From Corynebacterium sp. ACRQK (GTDB lineage: Bacteria > Actinomycetota > Actinomycetes > Mycobacteriales > Mycobacteriaceae): DNA of 64,000 nt. The first letter of the stretch is position 1, and each line of letters begins with the position of its first letter. The stretch spans positions 434,001-498,000 of the forward strand of contig NZ_JAKRMU010000001.1 of NCBI RefSeq assembly GCF_022345965.1, in the 5' to 3' direction. Both the position numbers and the translations under genes were made by a program. Positions 9,700 through 19,303 of this stretch are shown in pieces. Under the pieces are notes generated by a model. The model searched no databases, was not told the origin of the DNA, and saw only the letters and a program-made list of their open reading frames with translations.

Positions 9700-12600
9700 A
9701 TGCATGATTCACATCTCCAGCCCGATGCAGAGGGCGCAGACTCCAGCGCACTAGAGGCGGACAGCGCTCGCCGGAGCCATAGTGGCGGCTCCACTATCAG
9801 CAGCTACCACGCCGGCGGTGTCGGTAGCGCTCGCGGTAGCGGCGCCTGTGACTGCGCCAGCATCGACGAACGTAGCAGCAGAACCGCACACATCGGCGGG
9901 GCCGGCGAAGATGGAATGATCCGCGTCCGCGACGCCCACCTGCGCAACCTCAAACACCAAGACGTCTCGCTGCCGCGCAACGCCCTGGTGGCGGTGACGG
10001 GCGTATCCGGGTCGGGGAAATCTTCGCTGGCGTTTGGCACGCTGCACGGGGAGGCTCAGCGGCGGTATCTGGAATCGGTCGCACCGTTCGCGCGCCGACT
10101 GATCGGCGGGGCCGTCGACCCGCGGGTGGGGTCCGTGGAGGGGCTACCGCCGACTGTCGCGCTGCAACAGGGAGCGCAGGCGGGCGGGGCGCGCTCGACG
10201 GTGGGTACCGCATCGAACCTGTCGAACACGATCCGCCTGCTGTATTCCCGCTGCGGCGATTACCCGGCGGAAGTGCGCGAACGCCACGGCGGGCGTCTGG
10301 ACTCGGATAGCTTCTCCCCTAATACGACAGCAGGCATGTGCCCGGAGTGTCAGGGCACGGGCGTGGTGCATGAGCCGACGGAGGAGTCCATGGTTCCGGA
10401 TCCGTCGCTTTCGATTGACGAGGGGGCTATTGCCGCTTGGCCTGGCGCGTGGTTGGGGAAGAACTTCCACGATATTGTCGCGGAGCTCGGCTTCCCTATG
10501 GACATTCCGTGGCGAGATATCCCGCGGGCCGACCGGGATTGGATTCTCTTCACGGACGAGCGGCCGGTGGTGACGATTCACCCTCACCGGGGTGCAGATC
10601 AGATTCAGCGGACGTATGAGGGCACTTGGCGTTCGGTGGCCTCTTATTTGCGGAAGACGTTGGCGGAGACGGGTTCCGATTCCACGCGACGCCGCGTCCT
10701 GTCGTTTATGAAGTCTTCCCGCTGTGGGATGTGTGATGGTCGTCGCCTTATTGTCGACGCCCTTTCCGTGGACTACCTCGGCCTCCCCATCGATAGCCTT
10801 GGGGCGCTTCCTTTGGAGGAGGTTCTCTCTCGCTTCGCGGAGCGCCGTGCCTCTGTGCCCGCAGACACTGCCCGCGGACAGGCCGGAATCCGCGCCACGC
10901 CGGGGCGAAAAGTAACGCAGCACGCGCCAGCGCAGCGAAAGGCCGAGAGGCGAGAGGCAACTGAAACTTCAGTAACTTCAGACACTGAGGCCACAACGTA
11001 TGCTGCGGAATCCCCCGCCGGCGGAGGTTCCAGCACGGCCGCACCCGCCGGCGGAGGTTCCAGCACGGCCGCACCCGCCGGCGAAGGTTCCAGCCCGTCC
11101 GGAACCGCAACTGTGAATTCAGTGCACGGCACGAATCCCGCCGGCGCGGAGGCGGAGCGGATTCTGCTGGACCAGGCGATCCCTACGCTGGAGTCTGTGG
11201 TGGATCTCGGCTTGGGACATCTGAGCCTGGATCGTGCCACTTCCACCCTGTCGGCGGGTGAGCTGCAACGGCTGCGGTTGGCGTCTCAGCTGCGGTCGGG
11301 ACTTTTCGGAGTCGCATATGTTTTGGACGAGCCGTCCGCGGGTCTGCACCCCGAGGAGCGCCGCGCAGTGATGCGGCTGATCCGAGGTTTCCTGGACGCG
11401 GGCAATAGTGTCCTTCTGGTGGAGCACGACATGCACCTGGTTGCGAAGGCCGACTGGATCGTCGACGTCGGCCCCGGCGCAGGCGAGCTCGGCGGGGAGA
11501 TCCTCTACTCCGGCCCGGTCAAGCCCCAGAACCCGACCAAACTCCGGGACCCGAACGCCCCCCAGGCTGAAAGTTGCTGCCCGACCCCATCCCAAGGCTC
11601 AGCGACCACTGCTGCCCTGAAAGCAACCCAACATCCAGTTGTACCCCAGAGCCGAGTGACAGCCCGGTACCAGGCAGCAGACGCCAGCCTGGCAGGGGAC
11701 GCAGCCCCAGCCGGGGGTTCCAGCTCGGCCGGCACTGGAGACACGGACACCGCTGACCGCGCTGATGCTGGCCGTGCTAAAGACTGCCGTTGCTCTGAAA
11801 CTGGCAGCGCCGGTGGCGCGGACGTCGCCGGCGGCGCCGGCCTGGCGGGCCTGGACTGCCCCACGGGGCAGGCCCTCGCCGCCGGGCCACTGAAACTGAA
11901 CACCGACGCCGACGCGCGCACCCCCTCCGGCACACTCAGCCTCACGGGCATCAACGAACGCACCCTGAAAAGCCTCGACGTGGAATTCGGCCTCGGCACA
12001 TTCACCGCGATCACGGGCGTCTCGGGTTCCGGCAAATCCACACTTTTGTACACGCTGGCCAACTCACTGCGCGAACGGGTGAAGACATCGGTCGACGACG
12101 GAGACGTGGCGTCAAAAAGTAAGGGCCCCGCAGAGAAAACAGGCTCCGCAAGAGCAACAACGGCCCAACTCAACGCTGACCTCAACTCAGACATTGCCAT
12201 CAACCGGGTGGTGCAAATCTCACAGAAGCCCATCGGCCGGACACCCAGATCCTGCCTCGCAACCTACACCGGGCTATTCGACCGCGTACGGAAACTCTTC
12301 GCGCAGACCGACGAAGCGAAACGGCGTGGCTGGACCGTCTCCCGGTTCTCGTACAACGTCACCCAAGGACGCTGCCCCACCTGCAGTGGAGAAGGGCAAA
12401 TAGAAGTCGAGCTAGTGTTCCTGCCCGGCAGCTACACCCCCTGTCCCGACTGTCACGGCGCGCGCTACAACGCTGAAACGCTGGAAGTCACCTGGAACGG
12501 GCGGACAATCGCGGACGTGCTGGAATTGACCGTCGCTGAGGCGCGGGAGGCCTTCGCCGATGAAAAGGCAATCGCCCGGGCGCTGCAGGCTCTGTCGGCT

Positions 12601-12975
12601 GTCGGGTTGGATTACCTCCGGCTCGGGCAGCCGGCCACGGAGTTGTCCGGCGGCGAGGCACAACGGATCAAGTTGGCCACGGAACTGCAGCGGGCTCAGC
12701 GGGGACACACTGTGTACCTCATGGATGAGCCGACCACCGGCCTACACCCTGCGGACGTGGATCTGCTTGTGACGGAGCTCCAGCGGTTGGTCGACAACGG
12801 GAACACCGTGGTGGTTGTGGAGCATGATATGCGAGTTGCCGCGCAGGCGGACCGGGTGCTCGAAATGGGCCCGGGGGCTGGCGCGCGGGGCGGTCAGGTT
12901 GTGACAGACGGAAGCCCCGCCGCGGTGGCTCAGACGGACACCGCAACGGGGCGAGTATTGGCGGAAAGAAGCTAG
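9700..12975 (+). CDS. UvrA-like ABC ATPase (excinuclease A paralogue)
   Basis: The protein (1091 residues) has the UvrA plan. A first Walker A (GVSGSGKSS, about 101-109) is followed by a zinc module (CPECQGTG...CGMCDGRR), a signature (LSAGELQRLRLAS) and Walker B (VLDEPSAGLHP). A second Walker A (about 772-780), zinc finger CPTCSGEG...CPDCHGAR, signature ELSGGEAQRIKLA and YLMDEPTTGLHP follow. No UvrB-binding domain is recognisable, so it is more like the class II or drug-resistance UvrA paralogues than housekeeping UvrA. Unusual are a 72-residue Ser/Gly-rich N-terminal extension, an Ala/Gly/Ser insertion before the first signature that contains a 30-bp tandem repeat, and a long Ala-rich linker between halves. 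A start at Met73 (9916) is possible. DNA damage or drug tolerance is a guess from the family. Confidence 0.85.
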   Translation: MHDSHLQPDAEGADSSALEADSARRSHSGGSTISSYHAGGVGSARGSGACDCASIDERSSRTAHIGGAGEDGMIRVRDAHLRNLKHQDVSLPRNALVAVTGVSGSGKSSLAFGTLHGEAQRRYLESVAPFARRLIGGAVDPRVGSVEGLPPTVALQQGAQAGGARSTVGTASNLSNTIRLLYSRCGDYPAEVRERHGGRLDSDSFSPNTTAGMCPECQGTGVVHEPTEESMVPDPSLSIDEGAIAAWPGAWLGKNFHDIVAELGFPMDIPWRDIPRADRDWILFTDERPVVTIHPHRGADQIQRTYEGTWRSVASYLRKTLAETGSDSTRRRVLSFMKSSRCGMCDGRRLIVDALSVDYLGLPIDSLGALPLEEVLSRFAERRASVPADTARGQAGIRATPGRKVTQHAPAQRKAERREATETSVTSDTEATTYAAESPAGGGSSTAAPAGGGSSTAAPAGEGSSPSGTATVNSVHGTNPAGAEAERILLDQAIPTLESVVDLGLGHLSLDRATSTLSAGELQRLRLASQLRSGLFGVAYVLDEPSAGLHPEERRAVMRLIRGFLDAGNSVLLVEHDMHLVAKADWIVDVGPGAGELGGEILYSGPVKPQNPTKLRDPNAPQAESCCPTPSQGSATTAALKATQHPVVPQSRVTARYQAADASLAGDAAPAGGSSSAGTGDTDTADRADAGRAKDCRCSETGSAGGADVAGGAGLAGLDCPTGQALAAGPLKLNTDADARTPSGTLSLTGINERTLKSLDVEFGLGTFTAITGVSGSGKSTLLYTLANSLRERVKTSVDDGDVASKSKGPAEKTGSARATTAQLNADLNSDIAINRVVQISQKPIGRTPRSCLATYTGLFDRVRKLFAQTDEAKRRGWTVSRFSYNVTQGRCPTCSGEGQIEVELVFLPGSYTPCPDCHGARYNAETLEVTWNGRTIADVLELTVAEAREAFADEKAIARALQALSAVGLDYLRLGQPATELSGGEAQRIKLATELQRAQRGHTVYLMDEPTTGLHPADVDLLVTELQRLVDNGNTVVVVEHDMRVAAQADRVLEMGPGAGARGGQVVTDGSPAAVAQTDTATGRVLAERS
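11014..11103 (+). repeat. 30-bp tandem repeat in the uvrA-like gene
   Basis: Two identical and one diverged 30-bp unit in frame encode Ala-Gly-Gly-Gly-Ser-Ser-Thr-Ala-Ala-Pro units. They lie in a poorly conserved surface insertion. Confidence 0.85.
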
Positions 12976-14604
12976 TTAGTTGAACGGGTTGCCTCCGCCG
13001 ACGCCGAGCCACAGCCCGGCGGTGGTCGCCGCTGCGACTACGAAGAAAATCCATGCAGACGCCAACGGTCGGGTTGCCCATCCCCTACTGCGATCGAGGC
13101 TGATTCGGCCGGGGCCGAGGAAGATGAGGCTTATTGACACCACCGTCAACGCCGCCCACAGTTGGACGTGAGGGTTCAGGCCGTATGGCCATAGGGTTCC
13201 CTGGAAGCTGTCGAGGTTGTGGAACGCCATGAATCCGCCGACGATAGTGGCGAGTGCCGCACCGAATGGTGTGACGAGGCCGAGGAGCAGTAGCCCGCCG
13301 GCGACAACCTCCGCGACGGGGATGCCGATGGCGAGGATGTCGGTGAAGTTGTAGTTCTCCAGCTGGCTCTGGAATACGTCGACGCCCGGGTCTCCGCCGA
13401 AGGCGAACAGCGTTTGCAGGCCGCGTACCAAGAGGTACGCGCCCAGCACCGCGCGCAAAATGAACAGTCCGAAGCTGGTGGTACCGCGCTTAACTTCTGC
13501 GCCAGCGCCGGCCGCGCCGGCCGTCGCGTCAGCGCCGCCAACTTCAGCACCGGCGGCCGCAGCTGCATCACGATCCCGGTCGGCACCTGCCACTGCGCCC
13601 GTGCCGGCCGCGCCAGCCCCAGCGGCCGCAGCTGCATCACGATCCCGGTCAGCGTCTGCCGCCGTTTCAGGGACGGTAACCGCGCCAGTAGCCGATCCCG
13701 GCGTGTCGGTGCCGCCAAACTCAGAACCATCAGCGGCACTCACCGTGCCCGCGCCGGCCGCGCCGGCTGCGCCGGTAGCGTCAGCTGCAGCGCCAGCTCC
13801 AGTCACACCAGCACCAGCAGCCCCAGCATCCGCGCCGGCAGCACCCGCACCCGCCGTGCTGCGGTCAGTGTCCGCGCCAATCTTCGCCTGTCGGATGAAG
13901 GCCTGATCGTTTGTTGAAGCGGTGGCCTGCTCCGCCGGGTTGGCGTCATCAACCTTGCCCCAACGGTCGGACGGACCGTGAGTATCTCCGGCATTAGCGC
14001 GAGCGTCAGCGTTTGAGTCAGCCCCAGCCACACCCGCTCCCGCAGCGGACTGGGAGGCGTCCAGCTTCGACAGGTCCACTTCCGGCTCCGGCGGGCGGCT
14101 CTCAATACGCTGCGGACGGGCCCGGCCAAGCACTGCATAAATGTCCCGCTTGGCTGGCTTTTCCTCTACAGGGGCCTCAGCCTCTGGGGCCTCAGCCCCT
14201 GAAGCTTCAGCCGATGCGCCAGCTGACGGATCCGCCGAAGCACCGTCTGAGCCAGTGCCCTTGTTCGAACCGTCCTCGGCCGCCACAGCTGCCGCAGAGT
14301 CCGACTCGACTGGGTCTGACGTTTTCGCCGACTTCGCCCCTGGCTTGGAGGCCGTCAGCTGCGCTGGGGGTTCAGGCTTGGCATCCTCTGCTGCTGACGA
14401 TTCCACGGTTTCCTCGCCGACAGTTTCCCCGCCGGGCTTGTCAATTTTGGTCGCCTTGGCGGGAGGCGTTGAGTCAGCGGGCTTCTGTGCGTCCCGACGG
14501 TAGACGGGCACGTCGATATCGTTGTTCAGGTCATCCGTTAGATCATCCGCGGAGTTGCCGAACAAAGCGTCGTCTGGACTGTTGGGCTTCGCGTTGTTAT
14601 TCAC
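12976..14604 (-). CDS. DoxX-family membrane protein with long disordered N-terminus
   Basis: About the last 165 residues form a DoxX domain with four to five membrane helices (FGLFILRAVLGAYLLVRGLQ, then ILAIGIPVAEVVAGGLLLLG, and a final helix near the C-terminus). DoxX proteins are associated with redox or quinone-linked membrane functions, but their exact role is unclear. The N-terminal 370 or so residues are Ala/Gly/Asp/Pro-rich with internal repeats and include an acidic opening with YRRDAQKP. The GTG at 14604 is chosen because TAGTCT ends 7 nt before it; an upstream ATG at 14670 is rejected. The stop abuts that of the convergent uvrA-like gene, with no terminator between them. Confidence 0.75.
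   Translation of the reverse strand: MNNNAKPNSPDDALFGNSADDLTDDLNNDIDVPVYRRDAQKPADSTPPAKATKIDKPGGETVGEETVESSAAEDAKPEPPAQLTASKPGAKSAKTSDPVESDSAAAVAAEDGSNKGTGSDGASADPSAGASAEASGAEAPEAEAPVEEKPAKRDIYAVLGRARPQRIESRPPEPEVDLSKLDASQSAAGAGVAGADSNADARANAGDTHGPSDRWGKVDDANPAEQATASTNDQAFIRQAKIGADTDRSTAGAGAAGADAGAAGAGVTGAGAAADATGAAGAAGAGTVSAADGSEFGGTDTPGSATGAVTVPETAADADRDRDAAAAAGAGAAGTGAVAGADRDRDAAAAAGAEVGGADATAGAAGAGAEVKRGTTSFGLFILRAVLGAYLLVRGLQTLFAFGGDPGVDVFQSQLENYNFTDILAIGIPVAEVVAGGLLLLGLVTPFGAALATIVGGFMAFHNLDSFQGTLWPYGLNPHVQLWAALTVVSISLIFLGPGRISLDRSRGWATRPLASAWIFFVVAAATTAGLWLGVGGGNPFN
13561..13652 (-). repeat. 69-bp spaced repeat in the DoxX gene
   Basis: AGCTGCATCACGATCCCGGT occurs at 13561 and again at 13630, 69 bp (23 codons) apart, with related GC-rich sequence between. 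It encodes Asp-Arg-Asp-Arg-Asp-Ala-Ala-Ala units in the disordered region. Confidence 0.7.
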
Positions 14605-14611
14605 GCACCCC

Positions 14612-14617
14612 AGACTA
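14612..14617 (-). promoter_or_regulatory. -10 box of the DoxX gene
   Basis: TAGTCT ends 7 nt before the GTG at 14604; leaderless arrangement. Confidence 0.5.
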
Positions 14618-14810
14618 TTCTGACCAGCGCGATTTCCGCGGGAGGTCGCTCGGCATGTCTTCGATGGCATTCTCCATCGGCTGTGTTCGCACTGACCAGC
14701 TGCTGCTCTGGCGATTCCGGCCGGTCCGATAGTTCCGGCGAGCCCGGCAGGTTCGACAGTTTCAGTCGCAGCTACATTTCGTCTCCGCCGCCTATTAGGC
14801 TCAGACGCCG

Positions 14811-16328
14811 CTAGCTGAGCTTCTTAGCGATCAGCTGGTTCACCTGTGCGGGGTCTGCCTTGCCCTTGGTGGCCTTCATGACGGCACCGACAATCGCGCC
14901 GGTGACCTTCTTATTGCCCGCGCGGAACTTTTCGACGATGTCCGGGTTTGCAGCCAGGGCTTCGTCGACGGCTGCTTCAATGGCACTGTCATCGCGCACG
15001 ACTTCCAGGCCGCGGGCTGCGACGACCTCGTCGACGTCACCTTCGCCCGCCAGCACTCCGTCAACTGCTTGACGTGCAAGCTTGGTGGTGAGCTTGCCTT
15101 CGTTTACTAGTGACGCCACCCGCGCCACCTGAGCCGGCGTGATGTCGAGACTGGTAAGTTCTACGCCTTGTTCGTTTGCCTTACCCGCGAGGTAGGAGAC
15201 CCACCAGGAGCGAGCTTCGTCCGGCTTGGCACCTGCTTCGACGGTGTCGACCACTAGATCCAGGGCACCGGCATTGACCAGGTCGCGCATTTCCTCGTCC
15301 TTCAGGCCCCACTCCTCCTGGATGCGGGCGCGGCGGATCCACGGCATTTCCGGCAGGGTGGCGCGGATTTCTTCGACCCACTCGGCGGGGGCGAGTACGG
15401 GCGGCAGGTCCGGGTCGTTGAAGTAGCGGTAGTCCGCCATGGTTTCCTTCGGGCGTCCCTTGGAGGTGGTGCCGTCAGTTTCCTGGTAGTGGCGGGTTTC
15501 CTGAACGATTTCCACGTCGTTGACGAGGCAGGCTGCTTGGCGCTGCATTTCAAAGCGTACGGCCTGTTCGACGGACTTCAGCGAGTTGATGTTCTTCGTT
15601 TCGGTGCGCGTGCCGTATTCGGTGGTTCCGATGGGGCGCAGGGACAGGTTGGAGTCTACGCGCATGGAGCCTTGGTCCATGCGTGCGTCGGATACGCCGA
15701 GTGCCTTGACGAGGTCGCGCAGTGCGGAGACGTATGCCTTCGCAACTTCTGGTGCGCGTTCGCCGGCGCCTTCGATCGGCTTGGTCACAATTTCAATCAG
15801 CGGCACGCCTGCGCGGTTGCAGTCCACCAGGGAGGCGGTGGCGCCGTGGATGCGGCCGTCTGCGCCGCCGAGGTGGGTCAGCTTGCCGGTGTCTTCTTCC
15901 ATGTGGGCGCGTTCAATCTCCACGCGCCATTCGGTGCCGTCTTCCAGTACGACGTCGAGGTATCCGTCGTAGGCGATGGGCTCGTCGTACTGGGAGATCT
16001 GGTAGTTCTTCGGCTGGTCTGGGTAGAAGTAGTTCTTGCGTGCGAAGCGGGACTTCGGAGCAATCTCGCAGTTCAGCGCCAGGCCGATCTTGATGGCCCA
16101 CTCCACGCCTAGCTTGTTTACGACGGGCAGCGCGCCCGGCAGGCCGAGGCTGCATGGGTCGACGTTGTTGTTTGGTGCGTCGCCAAATTCCGCGGAGGAC
16201 GTGGAGAACATTTTCGTCTTCGTGGCGAGTTCGACGTGAACTTCCATGCCCATTACCGGGTCGAAGCGCTCCAGCACTTCGTCGAAGTCCATCACATCAT
16301 CGGAGTAATCGTAGACAGGCGCAGTCAT
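14811..16328 (-). CDS. gatB: Asp-tRNA(Asn)/Glu-tRNA(Gln) amidotransferase subunit B
   Basis: GatB is the tRNA-binding and kinase-like subunit of GatCAB, which amidates mischarged Glu-tRNA(Gln) and Asp-tRNA(Asn). The 505-residue protein begins with the conserved [20 protein letters not shown] block, has the GatB catalytic core ([16 protein letters not shown]) and ends in the YqeY-like tail domain. The frame is open upstream to 16673, but that part is Arg-rich translation of the neighbouring gene's repeats. The ATG at 16328 is supported by TAAGAT ending 7 nt upstream and by the normal N-terminus. It lies apart from gatC-gatA, with four other genes between. Confidence 0.96.
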   Translation of the reverse strand: MTAPVYDYSDDVMDFDEVLERFDPVMGMEVHVELATKTKMFSTSSAEFGDAPNNNVDPCSLGLPGALPVVNKLGVEWAIKIGLALNCEIAPKSRFARKNYFYPDQPKNYQISQYDEPIAYDGYLDVVLEDGTEWRVEIERAHMEEDTGKLTHLGGADGRIHGATASLVDCNRAGVPLIEIVTKPIEGAGERAPEVAKAYVSALRDLVKALGVSDARMDQGSMRVDSNLSLRPIGTTEYGTRTETKNINSLKSVEQAVRFEMQRQAACLVNDVEIVQETRHYQETDGTTSKGRPKETMADYRYFNDPDLPPVLAPAEWVEEIRATLPEMPWIRRARIQEEWGLKDEEMRDLVNAGALDLVVDTVEAGAKPDEARSWWVSYLAGKANEQGVELTSLDITPAQVARVASLVNEGKLTTKLARQAVDGVLAGEGDVDEVVAARGLEVVRDDSAIEAAVDEALAANPDIVEKFRAGNKKVTGAIVGAVMKATKGKADPAQVNQLIAKKLS

Positions 16329-16335
16329 GCCAGCC

Positions 16336-16341
16336 ATCTTA
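16336..16341 (-). promoter_or_regulatory. -10 box of gatB
   Basis: TAAGAT ends 7 nt before the ATG at 16328; leaderless arrangement. Confidence 0.5.
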
Positions 16342-16425
16342 ATACGTCTGCGTAACTGAGTGGCGTTAGGGTCGCTGGGCGCCCGCGGCCGCGCCTCCGC
16401 ACACCTCCCTCGCATTTCAGCGTCC

Positions 16426-17856
16426 CTAGTCCTTCCATCCACGATGTCCGCCTGGTTCCCGCTCCCCGCGCCCCGGCGAGCCCGGCGGGCTCGGCGGTTC
16501 CCCGCGCCCCGGCGGTCCCGGCGGTTCCCCGCGTCCCGGCGGTCTCGGCGGTTCCGGCGGTTCCCCGCGTCCCGGCGGACTCGGCGGTTCCAGCGGTTCC
16601 GGCGGTTCCCCGCGTCCCGGCGAGCCTGGCGGGAGCCAGGTGACGCGCCCGTGCTCGCGCGCCATCCGCCCACGTCCGCGTTGCCCGTTCACGCCATTGT
16701 GATACGGGCACAGAAGTGTCATGTTTTCAGGATTCGTTTCTCCGCCTTTTGCAAATTCCTGCAGGTGGTGAACTTGGCATTCACTCGCCGGACGCCCACA
16801 TCCCGGCCAGGCGCACCGTGACGTTTCGGCTTCCAACATTCGGCGCTGTTTTGATGACGCCAACCGCTTCGCCCTGTACAAATTCACCGGCCCCTGCTCC
16901 GGAGCTATCAGGGTGATGCAATCCCCATCCTTCAACATCACGCCTGCCGTCTTCGCCTCGCCCGCAACACCTGCCGCACCCGCTGAACGCGCCGTAAGCG
17001 TCATCTCCGCCGGGCCCGCCGAGGTGCTGCCTGCCGCCCCGGCCGAGCCCGCCATATTCGCCACTCTGGCCGCCTCCACCGAAGTGCTGCCTGCCACCCC
17101 GGCCGAGCCCGCCGAAGTGCTGTCTGCCACGACAGCGTCGGCGATTGAGGCCTCGGCAATTGGCGTGGATAGCTGGCGGGAAGACACAGCGTCTTCTAAA
17201 CGACGGGCGACGTATTCCGCCCCGGTGAGGACGGCCCCGTTGGTGGCACACAACTCGATCTCATCCCCTCGGCCGCTAAGTATCTGCATGTAGTCATCCA
17301 GGCTGACCACGACGTTGGTGGTCAGCGTGCTGCGTTGAATGGTGCGATTCTCCGTGAGCCATGCCAGTGGGTCCAGACGTGCAGACTCCCAGACCTCGGA
17401 CATGCGGTGCGACGGCCCCGTGAACTGGATAGTGGTCTTCGTGCCGTGCATGATACGGCGTCCTCCGTCGTCGGGCACCCGCGGCCCCTGCATTTCCCGC
17501 CGCAGTTGCGTCGCCCGGCGCGAAATCGCTGCATAGTCTCCAGTGGTGTTGCACAGTGCTTCAGTGAACACGTAACGCTGCTTGATCCCCAGCGCCCGAG
17601 CTCGCTCGGCAATAAGTATCAGCACGTCCAGGCCGTGTCCGTTGCGCTGGGCGGCTTCCAGTGCCCGCTTTTTATAGCGCGAGTACGCCGCCCCGGAGAA
17701 GTGTTCCGCGGCCCGGGCCACGCTCCGCGCATACTCGCGTTCCAACGGCAGCTGCTCGGCGGGCGTGCCAATGGCTTCTGTCAGCAGCTCCACGCCGTGG
17801 CTCTGCGCGTCCGCCACTTGGCGCTTGAGCTCCGCGAGCTGCTGCAACTTTTCCAT
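16426..17856 (-). CDS. HNH endonuclease of the 13E12/DUF222 type
   Basis: The 476-residue protein has an N-terminal DUF222-like helical region (about 1-230) and a complete HNH nuclease motif near residue 385 ([17 protein letters not shown], then [17 protein letters not shown]). Between them lies an Ala/Gly/Ser-rich insertion. The C-terminal 65 residues are a degenerate Pro-Gly-Arg-Gly-Glu-Pro-Pro repeat. Proteins of this family occur in many copies in actinobacterial genomes and behave as mobile-associated nucleases; their targets are unknown. TAGCGT ends 7 nt before the chosen ATG at 17856; an upstream start at 17904 is less likely. It interrupts the pfkA-gatB neighbourhood seen in C. glutamicum, which suggests insertion. 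Confidence 0.8.
   Translation of the reverse strand: MEKLQQLAELKRQVADAQSHGVELLTEAIGTPAEQLPLEREYARSVARAAEHFSGAAYSRYKKRALEAAQRNGHGLDVLILIAERARALGIKQRYVFTEALCNTTGDYAAISRRATQLRREMQGPRVPDDGGRRIMHGTKTTIQFTGPSHRMSEVWESARLDPLAWLTENRTIQRSTLTTNVVVSLDDYMQILSGRGDEIELCATNGAVLTGAEYVARRLEDAVSSRQLSTPIAEASIADAVVADSTSAGSAGVAGSTSVEAARVANMAGSAGAAGSTSAGPAEMTLTARSAGAAGVAGEAKTAGVMLKDGDCITLIAPEQGPVNLYRAKRLASSKQRRMLEAETSRCAWPGCGRPASECQVHHLQEFAKGGETNPENMTLLCPYHNGVNGQRGRGRMAREHGRVTWLPPGSPGRGEPPEPLEPPSPPGRGEPPEPPRPPGRGEPPGPPGRGEPPSPPGSPGRGEREPGGHRGWKD
16455..16640 (-). repeat. GC-rich repeat encoding the HNH protein tail
   Basis: A roughly 180-bp block is built from variants of CCCGGCGGTTCC with CCCCGCG. It encodes [12 protein letters not shown] units. 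Irregular unit lengths and lack of unique spacers exclude a CRISPR array. Confidence 0.7.
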
Positions 17857-17863
17857 GCCCCGA

Positions 17864-17869
17864 ACGCTA
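17864..17869 (-). promoter_or_regulatory. -10 box of the HNH nuclease gene
   Basis: TAGCGT ends 7 nt before the ATG at 17856; leaderless arrangement. Confidence 0.4.
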
Positions 17870-18155
17870 AACCATGCGCAACATCTTTGCCCCGCACTAC
17901 GCAACTTCCTGTGGATAACTCGCCCCCTTTGCCAGCGTTTTCCACAGGCATTTCAACTCCCCCTTGACAATTCTCCGCCAGGCGTGCTGCACCGCATTGC
18001 AGCACCGCCCGGCGCTGGCTAAACGCCGGCCATACAGCGCGCCCTGCCTGTGGCGCCTGGCTCTGTCGCCATTGCGCCGCGCCAGGCTGCTCGCGCGCCT
18101 CCGCCGCCCTGCACCCCTTCGGCGTCCGCGGCGTCTGTGATGTCCGCGGCGTCCG
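17870..18155. other. intergenic region between pfkA and the HNH gene
   Basis: It holds a perfect DnaA box on the minus strand (17910-17918, TTATCCACA read on that strand) and a one-mismatch box, TTTTCCACA, on the plus strand (17938-17946). Two small hairpins follow: TGCTGC/GCAGCA near 17985 and CCGGCG/CGCCGG near 18010-18030. I see no gene in it. Confidence 0.4.
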
Positions 18156-19184
18156 CTAGCCGAACAGCGAGCGCGCCGTTTCGTAGCGCTTCTCGGGAAC
18201 TTCCTTCAGCGTGCCGACGGCCTCTTCAAAGTCGATCAGCTCGATGCTGCCGCCCTTGAGCGCTACGACCTTGCCGAATTCTCCTCGGATTGCGGCCTTG
18301 GTGGCATTCACTGCGAAACGCGTTGCCAGCACGCGGTCAAACGCAGTAGGAGTTCCGCCGCGCTGGATGTGCCCCAGCACGGTGGAACGTACGTCGGTAT
18401 CCAAGCGGTTTTCGATCTCCTTGGCGATCAGCGCGGACATGTCTTGGAACTTCTCGTGGCCAAACTGGTCCACTTCGCGTTCGGCGACGTCCAGGGTGCC
18501 TTCCTTCGGCAGTGCGCCTTCGGCGACGACGATAATGCCGTACTTCTCCCCCAACTGGAATCGGCGAGCCATGCGGCGGCAGACGTCGTCGATGTCGAAG
18601 GGGAACTCCGGGATCAGAATTTCGTGGGCGCCGCCAGCCATGCCTGCGTGCAGTGCGATCCAGCCGACGTGGCGGCCCATGACTTCCACGATCATCACGC
18701 GGTCGTGTGATTCGGCGGTGGTGTGCAGGCGGTCGATGGCGTCGGTGGCGACGGCGACGGCGGTATCAAAGCCGAAGGTGTAGTCGGTTCCATTGACGTC
18801 ATTGTCGATGGTCTTCGGCACGCCGATCACTGGCACGCCGTTGTCGTGCAGGAAGCGCGCGCCTTTCAGGGTGCCTTCGCCGCCGATGGGGATCAGTGCG
18901 TCGATGCCTGCGTCCGCGAGGTTGGCTTTGACGCGGTCGATGCCGGCCATGAAGTCGTCGGGGTGCAGGCGTCCGGTGCCGAGGATGGTGCCTCCGCGGC
19001 GTAGGATCCGGTCGATGAAATCATCGTCGTAGAGTTGCACGCGACGGTCTTCCAGCAGTCCCTGCCAGCCGTCTTCGAATCCGACGACGGTATGGCCTTC
19101 CCCGGCCGCTGTCCGTACGATGCCTCGGATGACGGCGTTCAATCCTGGGCAGTCTCCACCACTGGTCAAGGTCGCAATACGCAT
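18156..19184 (-). CDS. pfkA: 6-phosphofructokinase
   Basis: It phosphorylates fructose 6-phosphate in glycolysis. The 342-residue protein has the nucleotide loop [13 protein letters not shown] at the N-terminus, GGEGTLKGA (glycine rather than aspartate at the donor-selecting position, which favours ATP over pyrophosphate), the catalytic [12 protein letters not shown] loop and [15 protein letters not shown] ends 7 nt before the ATG, so the mRNA is likely leaderless. It lies near the gat genes, as in C. glutamicum. Confidence 0.95.
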   Translation of the reverse strand: MRIATLTSGGDCPGLNAVIRGIVRTAAGEGHTVVGFEDGWQGLLEDRRVQLYDDDFIDRILRRGGTILGTGRLHPDDFMAGIDRVKANLADAGIDALIPIGGEGTLKGARFLHDNGVPVIGVPKTIDNDVNGTDYTFGFDTAVAVATDAIDRLHTTAESHDRVMIVEVMGRHVGWIALHAGMAGGAHEILIPEFPFDIDDVCRRMARRFQLGEKYGIIVVAEGALPKEGTLDVAEREVDQFGHEKFQDMSALIAKEIENRLDTDVRSTVLGHIQRGGTPTAFDRVLATRFAVNATKAAIRGEFGKVVALKGGSIELIDFEEAVGTLKEVPEKRYETARSLFG

Positions 19185-19191
19185 GTTTTAA

Positions 19192-19197
19192 AGTTTA
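19192..19197 (-). promoter_or_regulatory. -10 box of pfkA
   Basis: TAAACT ends 7 nt before the ATG at 19184; leaderless arrangement. Confidence 0.5.
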
Positions 19198-19303
19198 GCG
19201 ATACCCCGCGGGATCTGCTGGGCGGGATTATTTCGCGACGGTTTCGGGGGTTTAGCTGGCCTCTACTGGTTTTTCCGGTCTTTATTGTCTTTATTATTGA
19301 CGC

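Noticed and set aside
16455..16640. Possible CRISPR array
   Set aside because: Units are short, irregular and coding, with no unique spacers and no cas genes nearby.
16329..16673. N-terminal extension of gatB
   Set aside because: Arg/Asn-rich repeats come from the neighbouring gene's GC repeat read in another frame; family N-terminus begins at 16328.
17910..17946. Possible replication origin
   Set aside because: Only two DnaA boxes, no AT-rich unwinding element and no dnaA, dnaN or gyrase genes.
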